Shown here: positions 1-9,800 of the stretch, in pieces
Position numbering within the stretch: position 1 is the stretch's first letter
Layout: every line of letters starts with the position of its first letter
From: JADKIH01 sp031417555
GTDB lineage: Bacteria > Bacteroidota > Bacteroidia > AKYH767-A > 2013-40CM-41-45
Direction of reading: 5' to 3'
NCBI GenBank assembly: GCA_031417555.1
Contig: JANOVV010000030.1
Coordinates: forward strand, 1-54,520
DNA length: 54,520 bases
The notes under the pieces: generated by a model
What the model was told of the DNA's origin: nothing
What the model saw: only the letters and a program-made list of their open reading frames with translations
The model's database searches: none
Position numbers and translations under genes: made by a program

Positions 1-172
1 CCTTGGTTCATTTTGAAGGATTTATTCCCTCAAAAGTCCAAATCAAATTCAAATCGAAAAATCAAAGAACGACACTCAATACCAATATAATCAATACATT
101 TAATATCTTTATCAATTCAACAACCGGACACTATTGATAAAATTTCTAATTTCACCGATCTATTAAAAGTTT

Positions 173-973
173 ATGCTTAAAATTCTTCTGAAATTATTTT
201 TTGTTTTAATTCTTCTTTATTCCGGTAATGCACACGGCCAGGCAACCGCTGAAAAACGACCAAAGGGGCAACTCTATATTTCCTGGGGGTATAATAAGGA
301 CTGGTATTCGCCGAGTGACTTACATTTTAGCAGCAACGGTAATAATGATTTCGACTTCACTGTTTTTAATGTTAAAGCCAAAGACAAACCAAGTTTCGAT
401 AGAATATTTAATTCAGCGATTTCTATACCGCAATTTATTTACAGGGTGGGTTATACATTCGCGCGGCATCCGAATATGGGAATAGAAATTGGTTTCGATC
501 ATGCGAAATATATTATGACGCGAAATACCGTGCTTCGTGTGAAAGGAAAGATTTTCGATAATTATATTGATAAAGACACCTTAGTATCATCTGACTTTTT
601 ACGTTTCGAACATACGAATGGGGCGAATTTTTTAATGGTAAGTTATTTTCAGAAGCGCCGAATTTTCAATAGCACATCCGGGAAAAGTGAAGTATTCGCC
701 GTTTTAAAACCGGGAGCAGGAATTGTAATTCCACAAAGCGAAGTAGCCCTGTTTGGTACCGACCAAAACAATAATTACCACATTGCCGGATACGTTGTTG
801 GACTTGACCTTGATTTAAGATATGAATACAAAAAGCATTTTATATTTGAAACAGGTTTTAAAGGTGTTTTTGCAAATTACCTGGATGTTCTTTCCGTCGC
901 TGATTCAAAAGCCAATCATCATTTTTTTTGCCTAGAATGGCTAATATCTATCGGTTATCAATTTGAAATCTAA
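173..973 (+). CDS. Putative outer-membrane beta-barrel protein, function unknown
   Basis: A 266-aa exported protein that I cannot assign to a named family. It starts with a signal peptide (residues 1-22, hydrophobic core LFFVLILLY, small residues before Q23). The rest is rich in alternating polar/aromatic strands and short turns, as in small bacterial outer-membrane barrels, and ends in a strand with aromatic residues (IGYQFEI). The ATG at 173 is the only start that keeps the signal peptide complete. The gene is isolated: 172 bp of AT-rich DNA lie upstream and 171 bp separate it from the exporter gene. Outer-membrane location is inferred from composition and signal peptide; no catalytic motif is visible. 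It could equally be a periplasmic beta-rich protein. Confidence 0.7.
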   Translation: MLKILLKLFFVLILLYSGNAHGQATAEKRPKGQLYISWGYNKDWYSPSDLHFSSNGNNDFDFTVFNVKAKDKPSFDRIFNSAISIPQFIYRVGYTFARHPNMGIEIGFDHAKYIMTRNTVLRVKGKIFDNYIDKDTLVSSDFLRFEHTNGANFLMVSYFQKRRIFNSTSGKSEVFAVLKPGAGIVIPQSEVALFGTDQNNNYHIAGYVVGLDLDLRYEYKKHFIFETGFKGVFANYLDVLSVADSKANHHFFCLEWLISIGYQFEI

Positions 974-1090
974 GCATTGATTTTTTTCGTAAAGTTGTTA
1001 AATATGATTCATTTAACAGAATGATTTGACATTGAATTAATCAAAAATTGGAATTATTTAATCGAAAAAAGCAAGGTTAATATTAATTTA

Positions 1091-1098
1091 TATTTTTG
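1091..1098 (+). promoter_or_regulatory. Candidate Bacteroidota -7 element of the exporter/rfbA unit
   Basis: TATTTTTG matches the Bacteroidota -7 consensus TAnnTTTG, 46 nt before the exporter ATG. No TTTG -33 element is seen at 19-21 nt upstream, so this is only a partial match in AT-rich DNA. Confidence 0.3.
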
Positions 1099-1144
1099 AG
1101 ATTAATTAATGTAATCAATTGTCAAAGTTGTACTTTAGGCCTCT

Positions 1145-3535
1145 ATGCTCTACGCTGCTGCGAGAATTATTTTACGCTATCGTTATATTACCCTCATCGT
1201 TCTTGTAACGTTAACCGTTGTGATGGGTTTTTTCGCAACGAGGGTTAAACTTAGTTATGAAGCCGCACGCATTCTTCCGCTTTCAGATTCTACATATTCC
1301 CAATACCTGAAGTTCAAAGAAAAATTCGGTGAGGATGGAACTGTTATGGTTATTGGTTTTCAAAGTGACAGTTTGTGGAATCAAAAAGTTCTTGCCGGCT
1401 GGTACGATCTTACCAATAAAATAAAAAATATTGAAGGAATTCAAGAAGTCGTTTCTGTTGCACGTGCCTTCCATGTTTTACGAAACGATAGTCTTCATAA
1501 ACTTGATTTCAAACCGCTACTCGCCAACAAGCCTGCAAGGCAAAGTCAAACCGATAGCCTCCGCGAAGAGTTCAGTCGTTTACCTTTTTACCAGGGATTA
1601 TTGTATAATGATTCAACGAAAGCCACATTAATGGCAATAACGTTTGATCAGAATAAAATTAATACACGAGGTCGTATTGAAATTGTCGGGCAAATAAAAG
1701 AAATGAGCGAGAAGTTTTCTTCTGATCATCATATTACACTTCACTATTCCGGCCTACCTTACATACGAACAGCTGTATCACAGAAAATTCTTTCTGAGAT
1801 GAAGATGTTTCTTTTTCTCGCACTTTTTGTAACAGCATTAATCTTACTTGTTTTCTTCAGAAGTTTTTATGCTGTTGTTTTTCCAATGCTCGTTGTAATC
1901 TTCGGAGTTATCTGGTCATTCGGCACACTCGAATTATTCGGTTTTAAAATAACAATACTTACCAGCCTTATTGCGCCTTTAATAATCGTAATCGGAATAC
2001 CCAATTGCATTTTATTACTAAATAAATATCAGCAGGAATATTCAAAACACGGAAATAAAATTAAAGCTCTTGCCAGGTCCATTTACCGAATTGGCGTTTC
2101 AACATTCTTCGCTAATGTTACTACTGCCATTGGCTTTTTAGTGTTTTCATTTACACACAGCGACGTACTCATTGAATTTGGAATTATAGCATCAATAAAT
2201 GTAATGCTTACTTTTCTAATATCGCTTATCCTGATTCCTATCGTTTTCAGTTTTCTTCCTCCTCCATCAACACGACAAATAAAACATCTCGAAAGAAAAT
2301 CATTAAATATTTTTCTTAAAAAAATTGATCGATGGGTGCATTCTTACCGCATTAGAATTTACGGTATTGTAACAATCATTGTCATCATAAGTATTTTTGG
2401 GATGCTAAGAATTACATCTGTTGGTTATGTAGTTGATGACCTTCCGAAAAAAGACATCATCTATCGTGATTTGAAATTTTTTGAAGAAAACTTTCGTGGC
2501 GTCTTGCCATTCGAGATTTCGATAGATACTCGCGAGCCAAAAGGAGCACTTGAATTAAAAAACTTATACAAGATAAACCGTGTTCAGAAAATTCTTGCCA
2601 ATTATAAAGAGTTCAGCGAGCCGGTTTCTGTCGCTGAAGGAATTAAATTCTCCTATCAGGGTTTACAAGATAATGATCCGAAGTATTATATTATTCCGAA
2701 TGTAGAAGAACTAGGCAGACTTTCAGGATATGCAAATACGATGAAAGGAAATCAACGCATGTTTCGTTCGATCATCGACAGCACGCAACAGGTAACCCGT
2801 ATCAGTTTTCAGGTGGCTGATATCGGTTCCATAAAAATGAAAAAACTTCTTTCCGAGATACGGCCGCGAATTGATAGCATATTTCCTTCTTCACAATACG
2901 ATGTAAGACTCACCGGAAATTCGATAATCTTTCTTAAAAATAATGACTACCTCCTGCTGAATTTGAAAGAGAGTATTCTTCTGGCAATACTTCTAATTGG
3001 TATTGTCATGTTTTTTCTTTTTATGTCGTTCCGAATGGTAATAATTGCGCTTATACCCAGCATGACTCCACTTCTAATAACTGCAGCAATGATGGGTTAT
3101 TTTAATATTGCACTGAAACCTTCAACAATCTTAATTTTCAGTATTGCTTTTGGTATTGCCAGCGATGGAACCATGTACTTTCTCACAAAATACCGGCAGG
3201 AATTGAGAAAACATGGTGGTAGTATTTCGAAAACTGTTTCTTTGGTAATTCAGGAAACCGGGCCTAGTATGATATACACAGCCGTAATTCTCTTTGCCGG
3301 ATTTTTTATATTTACAGCTTCAAGCTTCGGCGGAACTTCGGCTCTCGGCATGCTCATATCTATAACTCTACTTCTTGCCATGTGCAGCAACTTGATTTTC
3401 CTTCCGACATTATTACTTTCTCTTGAAAAAAGAATTATCACTCGTGCTTTCCTGAAAGAACCATTAATACAGGTTTTTGATGAAGATGAAGATGTGGAAC
3501 TTCAGGACCTAGAAGTACGTAGGAATACACTTTGA
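1145..3535 (+). CDS. RND superfamily (MMPL-type) exporter
   Basis: A 796-aa inner-membrane protein with the duplicated RND/MMPL layout. TM1 is at about 15-32, a large periplasmic domain at 35-215, TM2-6 at about 220-372, TM7 at about 404-423, a second periplasmic domain to about 605, and TM8-12 at about 610-760. The TM4-region motifs are GIPNCILLLNKY (284-295) in the first half and GIASDGTMYFLTKYR (670-684) in the second. Only the second half keeps the Asp expected of the proton-relay segment; the first has Asn. The acidic C-terminal tail (about 779-790) is cytoplasmic. Family members export lipids or other hydrophobic compounds; the substrate here is unknown. The gene ends 22 nt before rfbA, so the two are probably co-transcribed. 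Confidence 0.88.
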   Translation: MLYAAARIILRYRYITLIVLVTLTVVMGFFATRVKLSYEAARILPLSDSTYSQYLKFKEKFGEDGTVMVIGFQSDSLWNQKVLAGWYDLTNKIKNIEGIQEVVSVARAFHVLRNDSLHKLDFKPLLANKPARQSQTDSLREEFSRLPFYQGLLYNDSTKATLMAITFDQNKINTRGRIEIVGQIKEMSEKFSSDHHITLHYSGLPYIRTAVSQKILSEMKMFLFLALFVTALILLVFFRSFYAVVFPMLVVIFGVIWSFGTLELFGFKITILTSLIAPLIIVIGIPNCILLLNKYQQEYSKHGNKIKALARSIYRIGVSTFFANVTTAIGFLVFSFTHSDVLIEFGIIASINVMLTFLISLILIPIVFSFLPPPSTRQIKHLERKSLNIFLKKIDRWVHSYRIRIYGIVTIIVIISIFGMLRITSVGYVVDDLPKKDIIYRDLKFFEENFRGVLPFEISIDTREPKGALELKNLYKINRVQKILANYKEFSEPVSVAEGIKFSYQGLQDNDPKYYIIPNVEELGRLSGYANTMKGNQRMFRSIIDSTQQVTRISFQVADIGSIKMKKLLSEIRPRIDSIFPSSQYDVRLTGNSIIFLKNNDYLLLNLKESILLAILLIGIVMFFLFMSFRMVIIALIPSMTPLLITAAMMGYFNIALKPSTILIFSIAFGIASDGTMYFLTKYRQELRKHGGSISKTVSLVIQETGPSMIYTAVILFAGFFIFTASSFGGTSALGMLISITLLLAMCSNLIFLPTLLLSLEKRIITRAFLKEPLIQVFDEDEDVELQDLEVRRNTL

Positions 3536-3557
3536 AAAAAATATCTAATTAAATTGT

Positions 3558-4415
3558 ATGAAAGGTATTATTCTCGCCGGTGGCTCCGGCACTCGCTTAC
3601 ACCCGCTAACTCTTGCAATGAGTAAACAGTTAATGCCTGTTTACGATAAACCAATGATCTATTATCCATTGTCTGTGCTTCTTACAGCTGGTATCAATGA
3701 AATAATGATCATTTCAACTCCGCATGATCTTCCGTTATTCCGTCAACTTCTTGGCGATGGAAAAAAACTCGGATGTAATTTTTCTTATGCCGAACAATCT
3801 GTTCCCAATGGTCTTGCTCAGGCTTTTGTTATCGGCGAAAAGTTTATTGGCAAAGACAAAGTGGCTCTCATCCTCGGCGATAATATTTTTTATGGAACAG
3901 GTTTACAACAATTGTTGCAAAGTAATATAGATCCCGATGGAGGAATTGTTTTCGCTTACCATGTCAGCGATCCTGAAAGATATGGAGTAGTTGAATTTGA
4001 TATTCATAATAAGGCTATCAGCATCGAAGAAAAACCTGAAAATCCAAAATCAAATTATGCAGTTCCGGGATTGTATTTTTATGATAATTCAGTAATCAAC
4101 ATTGCAAAAAATCTCAAACCCAGCGCTCGCGGCGAGTATGAGATTACTGATGTAAATAAAGAATATCTAAAAGCAGGGAAATTAAAAGTTGGTATTTTAG
4201 ATAAAGGTACGGCCTGGTTAGATACCGGAACATTCGCATCTCTCATGCAAGCCGGACAATTTGTTCAGGTTATTGAAGAAAGACAAGGTTTGAAAATAGG
4301 TTGCATTGAGGAAATCGCATATAGGATGAAATTTATTGATAAAAACCAATTAAATAAATTAGCCGAACCACTTGTGAAAAGTGGATACGGAAAGTACTTA
4401 TTGTCACTATCATAG
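3558..4415 (+). CDS. rfbA: Glucose-1-phosphate thymidylyltransferase RfbA
   Basis: A 285-aa soluble nucleotidyltransferase, full length for the family. It makes dTDP-glucose from dTTP and glucose-1-phosphate, the first step towards dTDP-L-rhamnose and other dTDP-sugars. The N-terminal nucleotide loop GGSGTRLHPLT (8-18) is followed by KQLMPVYDKPMIYYPL (23-38), the LGDN metal/nucleotide motif (106-109), EEKPENPKS near 157 and EYEITDVN near 193. It starts 22 nt after the exporter stop. The other dTDP-rhamnose genes (rfbB, rfbC, rfbD) are not here, but an NAD-dependent epimerase/dehydratase follows 308 bp later and may use a related nucleotide sugar. Assignment rests on family motifs and is firm. 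Confidence 0.95.
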   Translation: MKGIILAGGSGTRLHPLTLAMSKQLMPVYDKPMIYYPLSVLLTAGINEIMIISTPHDLPLFRQLLGDGKKLGCNFSYAEQSVPNGLAQAFVIGEKFIGKDKVALILGDNIFYGTGLQQLLQSNIDPDGGIVFAYHVSDPERYGVVEFDIHNKAISIEEKPENPKSNYAVPGLYFYDNSVINIAKNLKPSARGEYEITDVNKEYLKAGKLKVGILDKGTAWLDTGTFASLMQAGQFVQVIEERQGLKIGCIEEIAYRMKFIDKNQLNKLAEPLVKSGYGKYLLSLS

Positions 4416-4723
4416 CTTCTCACAGCGACCTTTTAAAAATTTTCAATCAGACAATTTGACAATAAGTTGGAACTAAAATCAAGCTTTACAGTAAAAATAA
4501 CCAAATAAATTATTGGCTTATTGTTCTCTATTTATATTCAATGAAAATTACCAAAAACTGAACTTTAGTTTTTTGTTTCATTAAATAAAAAATAATCAGG
4601 ACTATTAATCCTATCTGGCAACCGTCAGCTAATTATTCACCCATACAATTTGGGTATTGGTAAAAAAGCTGAATGCCGGTTTAAAAAAAATATTAAAATT
4701 TGGTTAAAACATAACCACTCATT
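4416..4723. other. Intergenic stretch between rfbA and the epimerase gene
   Basis: 308 bp of AT-rich DNA. I see no ORF, tRNA or clear terminator. Two sequences resembling a -7 element (near 4646 and 4693) have one extra base between TA and TTTG and are not convincing. Confidence 0.5.
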
Positions 4724-5665
4724 ATGAAAAGAAAAATACTAATTACAGGCGGTGCAGGATTCATTGGAAGCAGTTTGGCCGAGCGCCTTGCAAGGGACCC
4801 CGATAATTATATAGTAATAGTCGACAACCTCCTTACAGGTTCAATTACTAAAGTGCCGAAATCTGTGCACCAAAATGTAAAATTTATTAAAGGGAATGCA
4901 AATGACCTCATGGACATTGCCAGCGTATTTCACGCTTATCGCTTCGATTATGTTTTTCATTATGCCGCAGTTGTCGGCGTAAAAAGAACTCTGGCAAACC
5001 CGGTTTTGGTTTTGAATGATATCGCAGGAATCAGCCAAATATTAAATCTCTCTAAAAATACAGGAGTGAAACGCGTATTTTTTACCTCTTCTTCCGAAGT
5101 CTATGGCGAACCGGTAGAATATCCACAAAACGAATATACTACACCACTCAATTCACGACTTCCTTATGCTATCGTAAAAAATGTTGGTGAAGCTTATTTA
5201 CGTTCTTTTAAACGTGAATACGATCTGGATTTTACAATCTTCAGGCTTTTTAATACCTATGGTCCTAAACAAAGTACTGATTTTGTTATTTCCAAATTTC
5301 TTGCTGCTGCTTTGAAAGATAAAGACATCACCATTTACGGGGATGGAAATCAAACACGAACTTTTTGTTTTATCGAAGATCATCTCGACGCTACTACCAA
5401 TGCATTATACAACAACCTTCTCGTAAACGATGTTGCAAATATTGGTACAGATCATGAAATTACAATGCTTGACCTTGCGAAAACAATTATTAAAATTACT
5501 AACTCTTCATCAAAAATAATTCATCTACCATCACTTAAAGAAGGCGACATGACACGACGAAAGCCTGATGTGACCAAGATGAGACAATTAATCCAAAAAG
5601 AATTTACTTCGCTGGATGAAGGAATTAGAGAGATAATCAAGAATAACACTTTTGCTCTCGCTTAG
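4724..5665 (+). CDS. NAD-dependent nucleotide-sugar epimerase/dehydratase (extended SDR)
   Basis: A 313-aa extended short-chain dehydrogenase/reductase. The NAD-binding motif GGAGFIG is at 9-15, the HYAAVVGVKRT segment at about 79-89, the Ser-rich catalytic strand SSSEVYGEP at 122-130, and the catalytic pair Y148/K152 in YAIVK. GDGNQTRTFCFIEDH (206-220) and RRKPDVTK (278-285) resemble UDP-glucuronate decarboxylase and dTDP-glucose 4,6-dehydratase relatives more than classical GalE. The substrate is therefore not assigned; a UDP- or dTDP-hexose is likely. Its position after rfbA suggests a role in surface-polysaccharide precursor synthesis. Cytoplasmic, no signal peptide. Confidence 0.85.
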   Translation: MKRKILITGGAGFIGSSLAERLARDPDNYIVIVDNLLTGSITKVPKSVHQNVKFIKGNANDLMDIASVFHAYRFDYVFHYAAVVGVKRTLANPVLVLNDIAGISQILNLSKNTGVKRVFFTSSSEVYGEPVEYPQNEYTTPLNSRLPYAIVKNVGEAYLRSFKREYDLDFTIFRLFNTYGPKQSTDFVISKFLAAALKDKDITIYGDGNQTRTFCFIEDHLDATTNALYNNLLVNDVANIGTDHEITMLDLAKTIIKITNSSSKIIHLPSLKEGDMTRRKPDVTKMRQLIQKEFTSLDEGIREIIKNNTFALA

Positions 5666-5733
5666 ACTTTTCTATTTACCGGCAAATAAACATTTAACTC
5701 TATTTTAAAATCAGGATTTTATTATTTTGGGGT

Positions 5734-5741
5734 TAATTTTG
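5734..5741 (+). promoter_or_regulatory. Candidate -7 element upstream of the polyprenyl synthase gene
   Basis: TAATTTTG fits TAnnTTTG, 82 nt before the ATG. No TTTG is correctly spaced upstream, so support is weak. Confidence 0.25.
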
Positions 5742-5822
5742 TCTAATAAAATATATTTATTTTAATTAACGAATCAATGATCCGGCGAATCATCGAATTA
5801 TAATTGTTCGTATGTTTACGTC

Positions 5823-6797
5823 ATGCATTCTGAGATTTATTTTCGACAAATTATTGAGGATGAATTAGCCAAGCTAAAACTCGATAATCAGCCTATCCGG
5901 CTTTATGAACCCATTCGTTATATGATAAACCTCGGAGGTAAAAGGCTGCGTCCTTCAATCCTTCTAATGAGTCACGAACTCTTTAACGGCAATCCTGAAA
6001 ATCTTGTAAAACCTGCAATAGGTATTGAAGTCTTTCACAATTTCACCTTGCTTCATGATGATATCATGGACAAAGCACCGTTAAGACGCTCCAATGAAAC
6101 CGTACATAAAAAATGGAATTCCGACATTGCCATTCTTTCCGGTGATACAATGTTTGTTCAGTCTTGCGAATTAATGATGCATGTAAACGAAAAATATCTT
6201 CGTGAAGTATTAAATATGTTTTTTAAAACCGCTATTGAAGTTTGCGAAGGACAACAATACGATATGGATTTCGAAACTGAAGAAAATGTTACCATAGATG
6301 ATTACCTCGAAATGATTGGTTTGAAAACAGCATCATTGATTGGATGTTCTGCATATATAGGAGCGCTTTGTGCCGGCCTTCCAGTGAAAGATTCTTTACA
6401 TATGTATGAATTCGGGAAAAATCTGGGAATTGCTTTTCAATTACACGACGATTATCTGGATGTTTATGGTGAAAAAGAAAAATTTGGAAAACAAGTAGGC
6501 GGCGATATATTGGCGAACAAAAAAACATTTCTGCTTCTTACCGCTTTAGAATTGGCAAAAGGAAATACAAAAACTGAATTAGTAAAATGGATTTTTTCAA
6601 AAGAATATAATCCCGATCAAAAAATAAATGCTGTTATTTCTATTTATGAATCGCTTGACGTTAAAAAACATACTTCCATGAAGATGGAATATTTTTTCAA
6701 AAAAGCCATGTATGAATTAAACACCGTCAACGCCACAGCCGATAAAAAACAACCATTAATTTCCCTTGCAGAAAAACTAATGGTCAGAGAAAAATAA
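5823..6797 (+). CDS. Trans-polyprenyl diphosphate synthase
   Basis: A 324-aa all-helical prenyltransferase that condenses isopentenyl diphosphate with an allylic diphosphate. The substrate loop GGKRLRP is at 38-44, the first aspartate-rich motif DDIMD at 79-83, and the second, DDYLD, at 209-213. GQQYDMDFE lies near 143. The first motif lacks the two-residue insertion of bacterial FPP synthases, and Phe74 sits five residues before it. In type I geranylgeranyl diphosphate synthases this position limits chain length, so a C15-C20 product is my inference. Products of this kind feed quinones, carotenoids or undecaprenyl carriers. The gene is convergent with the large sorting-domain gene that follows, only 45 bp away. 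Confidence 0.92.
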   Translation: MHSEIYFRQIIEDELAKLKLDNQPIRLYEPIRYMINLGGKRLRPSILLMSHELFNGNPENLVKPAIGIEVFHNFTLLHDDIMDKAPLRRSNETVHKKWNSDIAILSGDTMFVQSCELMMHVNEKYLREVLNMFFKTAIEVCEGQQYDMDFETEENVTIDDYLEMIGLKTASLIGCSAYIGALCAGLPVKDSLHMYEFGKNLGIAFQLHDDYLDVYGEKEKFGKQVGGDILANKKTFLLLTALELAKGNTKTELVKWIFSKEYNPDQKINAVISIYESLDVKKHTSMKMEYFFKKAMYELNTVNATADKKQPLISLAEKLMVREK

Positions 6798-6842
6798 AAA
6801 AATACTTTATTCTCAATACCCGATACCCGATACTCTATTTCC

Positions 6843-9800
6843 CTATTCCCCTCTCATCACCTGTACCCAACCTCTATATTTTTTATCTTCAGAAATTACG
6901 AGGTAATAATAAACATCCGCTTTTAATCCATTTGCATCCCAGTCATTTTGATAATAATCACTGGTATAAACAAGTGATCCCCATCTGTCCCATACTTTTA
7001 ATATACAATGAGGAGTCAGATACTTAATCACAAAGAAATCATTGTATCCCGGACTAGACGGATAAGGAGAAAATACATTTGGAATCACTATTGGAGCAAA
7101 GTCAATTATTAATGTATCTACATCAGAAGCACAGCTGCCAATAGTTGTTACTATTATAATAACGGAATCTAAATTGAAGTCTGCTTCAGAAGGAACATAG
7201 GTTGCATTAAAAGTTGTATCTGAAGGAGTAAAAGTTCCCGATCCACTGGAAGTCCATTGTTGTCCAAATACATTTGTTGCTGTTGGATGCAATGGAACCG
7301 ATACACCTGCCGTTGACTTTGATAACAATGTTGTGTCATTTCCTGCATTAATATCTGGAAGATGCTGAATGACTACATTTATTGTATCAGAAAGATTAAG
7401 ACAAGCTCCAGTAGTCGTAAGTATTATATCTACTGAATTGGAAACAGTATCTAATGCACCGGCAATATAACGAACACTTAATGAAGTACTGTCGGGAGCA
7501 AATATACCATCGCCAAGTGTTGACCACATAACGCCGCCTGCATTTTGCTGGCTTCCGTTAAGCAAAATTGAATCAGTTATACATACTGTTACATCATTAC
7601 CTGCATCAGCAATTCCGGGTGGAATTACATTTACCGTAAATGAATCCAACGTAGTACAATTGTATGAATTGGTAACTGCAACAGTATAGGTTGTTGTAAC
7701 TAATGGGCGAACTCCAATAACACTAAATGGTATTCCGCCCGGAGTCCAGAGGTAAGTTCCTCCACCCGTTGCCCGGAGGGAATCGATAGTACCATAACAA
7801 ATCGGACTTAACGGCCCGGTAATGCTTACAATCGGTGATGGAGAAAAATATAATACAACTCTAGCTGTATCATTAATGCAAGGAGGACTTTTTGCAACCA
7901 TGGTTAAATGAACATATCCCGTATCGGCAGGAGCAGGAATGTAAATAGCAGAAGCAATAGTTGTATCATTAAAACTTCCGGCACCATCCGTATACCAACG
8001 AACATTTAACGTGTTTGAGTTTGCTACAATCTGATACGGCGCATTATTACAAACAGAAGCTGAATCGACTACAATCAATGTTACCGGATGCTGGCTGATT
8101 GTAATCGAAATATTTCCGGTATCGCTATTACATCCAAATGAATTTGTTTCAAAAATATTTATTGTTCCCGAGCTGGAAGTTCCCCAATTAACAGTTAAGG
8201 TATCATTTGAAGCATTGAGAGTATCCTGAAGATCATTCAAAACATTCCATGTATACACAGATCCGGGATTTGGATTGATCGTATATATTTCAGGAATATT
8301 ATCACAAACCAATGTATTTCCTGTAACAGATACAACACCCGGGCGTGGATTAACTTTTACATTAAAAGCAGTATAAGGCCCAATGCAACCGGCAGCGCTT
8401 TCTTCATAGACAGTTAAAGAATCGATACCAGGAGTAATCCATTGAAAAGTATTTACAGATCCGGTTGGTCCTAAAACCATATTTCCACCATTTATAGTCC
8501 AATAATATGTTGAACCGGCAATGGCATTAACAAAGTATGTATCAATTTCATCACTGCAAACCGTATCCGGTCCTGTTACGATAGGTGCAAGTGGCAAAGG
8601 ATCTATAATTACATTCATGTTTTGCACTGCACCGGAACATCCTAATGGTGTAGTTTCAACAACAGAAATAGAAGCTAATCCTACCGTATTCCAATTTATA
8701 AAAACATTGTCTTGTCCTTGTCCGATTACTATAACTCCGCCAACTACATTCCAATTGTAAGTATTTGCTGATGGAGGTCCGACAGAATATTGAGTTATAG
8801 GATCATTTTCACAAACTAATGAATCGCAACAAATAGCACTAGTTGTAGGTACCGGATTAACAACAACGTTAATTGTTGAAGTATCTGTGCAACTACCAAC
8901 AGTTCCGATAACGGTAAAAACGTATGGGGAACCCGCAGCTGTAAGTCCGCTTACTATTACTGTATCTGTTATATCTCCCGTATTCCAGGCATATGAATTT
9001 GCACCCGATGCCCATAAAACTGCATCACCGCCTTCACAAATAGCGGTGTCGTTTGATACCACCAGAGTCACGCCATTAACTATGGTAATACTCTGAGAAA
9101 GCACCGTGGTGCATGTTGTTACAGCATCATTAACAGAGACAGTAAAATTAAAAACGCCAGCACCGCACGAGGCAAAATCAAAAAGTTGCGAATCTGTAGA
9201 TGCCGATGAAGGCACAGCACAAGGAGGAATCGTATCCCAGGTATAAGTTGAACCCGGAGAAGCTCCTGTTACGCTCAATGTAGATTTAAGCACAGGATCA
9301 GAAGTACACAAAAATGCAACATCAGCGGTAAAGCTTGGTGGCGGATAAATTTGCAATGTATCACTATATGTAGAATCACAACCGGTTGTATCGCTAACCG
9401 TTAGGTAAAATACAGTAGCTGATGAAACTGTAGCAGTTGTAGAATATGCTGTTGTATCGGTAATTACAGCTGCAGGATTATTACTTGTCCAATTATAAAC
9501 CAAACCGGTATCACTTCCTGATCCATCCAGATTGATTAAAGTAGCAACTCCATTACATATTAATGAAGGTGTTACTGTAACATTAGCATTTGGATTTGGT
9601 CGTATTGTAGTAGCTATTGTTGAATCGCTAAAACAACCTGTTGAAACATCAGTAACAAGCAAGGTAATTGAATCACTTCCGCAAATTGTAGCATTTGTAA
9701 AAATATTTGTTGGTGCTACAATGGAACTTCCATTTTGACTCGTCCATAAATAAGACATTCCTGCGGTACTTCCAACCCCATTTAGAGTAACTGTTGCGCA

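Noticed and set aside
1..90. Open frame from the left edge ending with a stop at 88-90
   Set aside because: It could be the tail of an upstream gene, but about 29 low-complexity residues do not allow a claim.
4640..4700. TACAATTTG and TAAAATTTG as promoter -7 elements of the epimerase gene
   Set aside because: Both have three, not two, bases between TA and TTTG.
6798..6842. ATACCCG direct repeat (2.5 copies) between converging genes
   Set aside because: Too short and imperfect for a functional claim.
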